Shown: piece after piece, positions 61,574-64,000 of the stretch
Position numbering within the stretch: position 1 is the stretch's first letter
Layout of the letters: the number at the start of each line of letters is the position of its first letter
Assembly (NCBI RefSeq): GCF_001625215.2
Contig: NC_030385.2
Span: 30,033,598 to 30,097,597, forward strand
Source of the DNA: Daucus carota subsp. sativus
Taxonomy: Eukaryota; Streptophyta; Magnoliopsida; Apiales; Apiaceae
Direction: 5' to 3'
Length of the DNA: 64,000 bases
The notes under the pieces: generated by a model
What the model was told of the DNA's origin: nothing
Seen by the model: only the letters and a program-made list of their open reading frames with translations
The model's database searches: none
Program-made: the position numbers and the translations under genes

Positions 61574-62559
61574 CTATTTACCGAGAAGAGACTTGAACCA
61601 CCAAATCCCTTTGGTATCATCCGGAGCTACTTGACTCTCCGGTGGAGGATCAGTGTGAGCTGTTTTATGAAGTTTGCTCACATCATACCCTTCTTCTTTA
61701 GCTTTCTCCACTAGCATATTGTATATCCCTTCATCCAAATGGGGCTGCCTGCACAATATCTGCGAATAAAATCTTTTAATGCACATCCCCCTCAACCACA
61801 AATGCAAACAATACCATCCCATCTCAATAATATCTACGATCCAACAATACCCTACAATATGATAGCAACAGCCCATAGGCATCTCTAATTTGACACTAAA
61901 TAATATTGTCAAACTGGATCATAACTCAAAAAATTTATTTCTTCTATGGATAATGGACAAATTATTCAACACTACATACAGTTCAAATCCCTTGACAGTT
62001 TAATTGATTAACAGAAAAAATAATTATATAAACCAACCCATAAATGATAAAATAAAAGTTCGAACCAATGGACCATATATAAACATAGTCAATAAAATCA
62101 ACAGACAGCATTAAAAACTAACAGAAAAATTAATTACAAAAATATGGAGTAATTAATAATTAATAATTAAACATAAAAACATACCCAGAGATATTTCAAT
62201 GAAGGCTGACCAATCAAAGCATACTGATAGTCCTCATCAATATGAAGAACCCAATAATCACCCACAACAGGAAAGATAGGCAAGAAAGGAGGAACCCAGA
62301 ACTTGACTTTAAGCTTAGCTTCATCACTGTTGGGATCAGCCTTATAAGCACTTCCTTCAATAAACCCTCTCTTACCATCACTCCACGTCTCATTCAACAC
62401 ATTCACAATGCCGTCATCTCTTAGAGTGTATGTAGCCCTCGTATTTGCACCGTTCTTGGGCTGAAATCTCGATGGAAATGAAGCAATCTCGTACCACCTG
62501 CCCATGTATCTTTTTAAGTCGAGGCCCTTCACTGTTTGCATGCCTTTCTTTGTAGCCAT
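61574..62559 (-). CDS. TIL: Temperature-induced lipocalin (TIL)
   Basis: Two exons on the minus strand, complement(62185-62559) and complement(61574-61759), give 186 residues, the length I recall for Arabidopsis TIL. Lipocalin signature GRWYE sits at 20-24 after VKGLDLKRYM. Further family segments are ATYTLRDDGIVNVLNETW, AKLKVKFWVPPFLPIFPVVGDYWVL and, in exon 2, LCRQPHLDEGIYNMLVEKAKEEGYDV. TIL proteins are plasma-membrane-associated, lack a signal peptide (none is seen here) and protect against heat, cold and oxidative damage, probably by binding lipids. The hydrophobic proline-rich loop VPPFLPIFPVV is the proposed membrane contact. The tail PPPESQVAPDDTKGIWWFKSLLGK is family-like. Confidence 0.95.
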
Positions 62560-62603
62560 TTGTGTGTTTTTGTTGATTTTGTGTGTGTAGTTTGGGTTGT
62601 GTG

Positions 62604-62611
62604 TATATATA
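62604..62611 (-). promoter_or_regulatory. TATA box of the lipocalin gene
   Basis: The minus strand reads TATATATA about 45-50 bp before the ATG at 62559, which implies a very short leader. Confidence 0.45.
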
Positions 62612-62883
62612 GACAGAAGGGGTTTGAGGGTTTACGAGGATGTAAGATTTTTGGGGCGGTGCTGTGTTTTTTTTATTAATTTTACTTGTAAAGTAAGGAA
62701 GGTGTTTTGTTGGGTTTTGATAAGGTCGTGTTTGGATAGAGGCGTGGGGAAGCGAGGACCACATATTTGGATATCGACTCCGATAACGTTACCGTTATGT
62801 ATGATGGATGATGTGTCTAGATCCTTCCGGAATTGCGTGCTCCCTGCTGATCTCGTAAATTACTAAGATTAGTAGCGGGGTTA

Positions 62884-63243
62884 GAGTATCTCCAATAGCT
62901 TCTTAAATTGGCTCTTAAAACCAAAAATAAGAAGGATAAGAAAAAATGGAGCTCCAATAGACTCCTAGTGGCTCCTAAAAACACTAGGAGCCCCTTCTCT
63001 CTCCTCTCTTTTAAGAGCCACTATATGACTCTTAACTTGTATTTTATAATAAAGTATACACTCTCACCCATGTGACTTTGAACTTTTGTCATAGTGGAGT
63101 TTAAATAATAATAAAATATGATGTTAGGAGTGTGTATAGAGAGCATTATTGGAGTTCAAACTCTTAGTGATGTACTAACTTCCTAGGAGCTTAATATTTT
63201 ATATTATATATAGGAGTCACCTAAGAGACTATTGGAGATTCTC
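62884..63243. mobile_element. Tourist (PIF/Harbinger) MITE, 360 bp
   Basis: Terminal repeats GAGTATCTCCAATAG and (inverted right end) GAGAATCTCCAATAG are flanked by the target duplication TTA (62881-62883 and 63244-63246). The interior repeats CCAATAG / CTCCTA motifs and has no coding capacity. It lies about 325 bp upstream of the lipocalin start. Confidence 0.85.
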
Positions 63244-63249
63244 TTAAAC

Positions 63250-64000
63250 CTCGGTTCAGTTCGATTTTTTTGGCGAAATTGAAGATCTTCGGTTTCAAAA
63301 TTGAAAACCGCAATTGCAATCAAACCACCGATTCCGGTTTTAAAACCCGGTTCGGTTTCAATCGGTGCGGTTTCGGTTTTAGAACCGTAAAAAAAATAAA
63401 ATTAAGAAATATAGCGCCTGTTTGTTTAACAGAAGTTGCTTTTACTTCTGAGTTTTACTTTTTTGACCTTTTTGTGTAAATACGCAGAAATACTTTTAAG
63501 AATATGAGAATGTTATCTTTTCTCTCACAGTTTCGACTTCTTTTCAAACACTTGATTAACTTATTTATTTCTTATTTCTAATCCACTTTTTTACTTTAAG
63601 CAAATAATCTCTTTTTTAAACTTGTCCAAACAGCTCATACTTCTAATTTAATAAATAAATTAGTTAACTAAATTAATGATCGAAGAGAAATTTTGAAATT
63701 TAAACAATCGCTTGAACAAGGATCTATTTATCATGTTCAATTGTATACAACGAATGATGATATAAACAAAAACTTAACTATATAATATGTTTTTTGTCGT
63801 AACTTATTATATAAATTAGCTTAATGAACCCATGTTTATAGTAACTAAAATATTTATTTATAATTTATTCACTCTAACAATTATACCTATATGTTTTATA
63901 ATCGGTCGGTTCGATTTATTTCGTTTCGATTTTCACTTAAAATCGGGACCGCATCCATTAAAATGGTCAGATTGTTTTAATATTTTCGTTTTTAGTTCGG
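63250..64000. mobile_element. hAT-like debris, one element split by another
   Basis: AACCGA- and GGTTCGGTTT-rich blocks at 63250-63390 and 63900-64000 look like the two subterminal parts of one element of the type at 24060-24830. A second MITE (about 63414-63640, ends GCCTGTTTGTTTAAC and, inverted, GAGCTGTTTGGACAAG) lies between them and shares sequence with the right part of 733-1505. Target duplications were not resolved and the outer element runs off the window. Confidence 0.45.

Noticed and set aside
1-64000. tRNA, rRNA and CRISPR features
   Set aside because: I looked for tRNA B-box-like GGTTCGAATCC patterns, rRNA-like conserved blocks and regularly spaced repeats and found none convincing. 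CRISPR arrays are not expected in a plant nuclear genome.

Overview
The window is nuclear DNA of a flowering plant. Genes have many short GT-AG introns, intergenic DNA is AT-rich, and small non-autonomous DNA transposons (Stowaway, Tourist/Harbinger and hAT types) and a Copia retrotransposon are scattered throughout. Protein similarities point to a core eudicot, probably an asterid. I cannot name the species from sequence alone.

Layout, left to right. A Harbinger-type element with perfect 41-bp ends lies at 138-641, next to an exact inverted copy of part of itself. A 12-exon LAMMER kinase of the AFC1 type (1758-6546) follows. Next comes a short plant-specific TIGR01589/RPGE-like gene (8763-9451) whose most conserved exon is split by a 207-bp insert with 5-bp target duplications; the insert now seems to serve as an intron. 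After a transposon-rich gap there is a TRM-family (VARLMGL plus DUF4378) microtubule-linked protein (15701-19686), then a PNRC-like small protein on the minus strand (22004-22495). An 863-bp hAT element ends 22 bp before the E2F site of an MCM5 pseudogene (26014-29653) that has lost its whole ATPase core. An intact DCN1-like cullin neddylation gene (30599-36368) follows. After a repeat-rich stretch comes a GNAT acetyltransferase on the minus strand (40879-41433). A young Ty1/copia element (41553-47287) sits about 115 bp upstream of the GNAT start, and a hAT MITE has inserted into that element. A decayed copy of the 3' end of the DCN1-like gene lies just beyond (about 47570-48185). The right part holds a 2-oxoglutarate-dependent dioxygenase (49304-52574), the R-SNARE YKT6 (54265-60148) and, convergent with it, a temperature-induced lipocalin (61574-62559). 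Another Tourist element and hAT-like debris close the window.

The genes are ordinary, unlinked housekeeping and regulatory genes, not an operon or cluster. From memory, YKT61 and TIL are also immediate neighbours in Arabidopsis (At5g58060/At5g58070), and AFC1 lies close to a TRM gene there (At3g53570/At3g53540), so the window seems to keep pieces of ancestral eudicot gene order. The most unusual observations are the transposon-derived intron candidate in the RPGE-like gene and a set of four extremely short poly(A)-tailed insertions (13-17 nt) with 12-19-bp target duplications, two of them nested at one spot. Exon boundaries were read by hand from splice consensus, reading phase and recalled family sequences; none is confirmed by transcript data.
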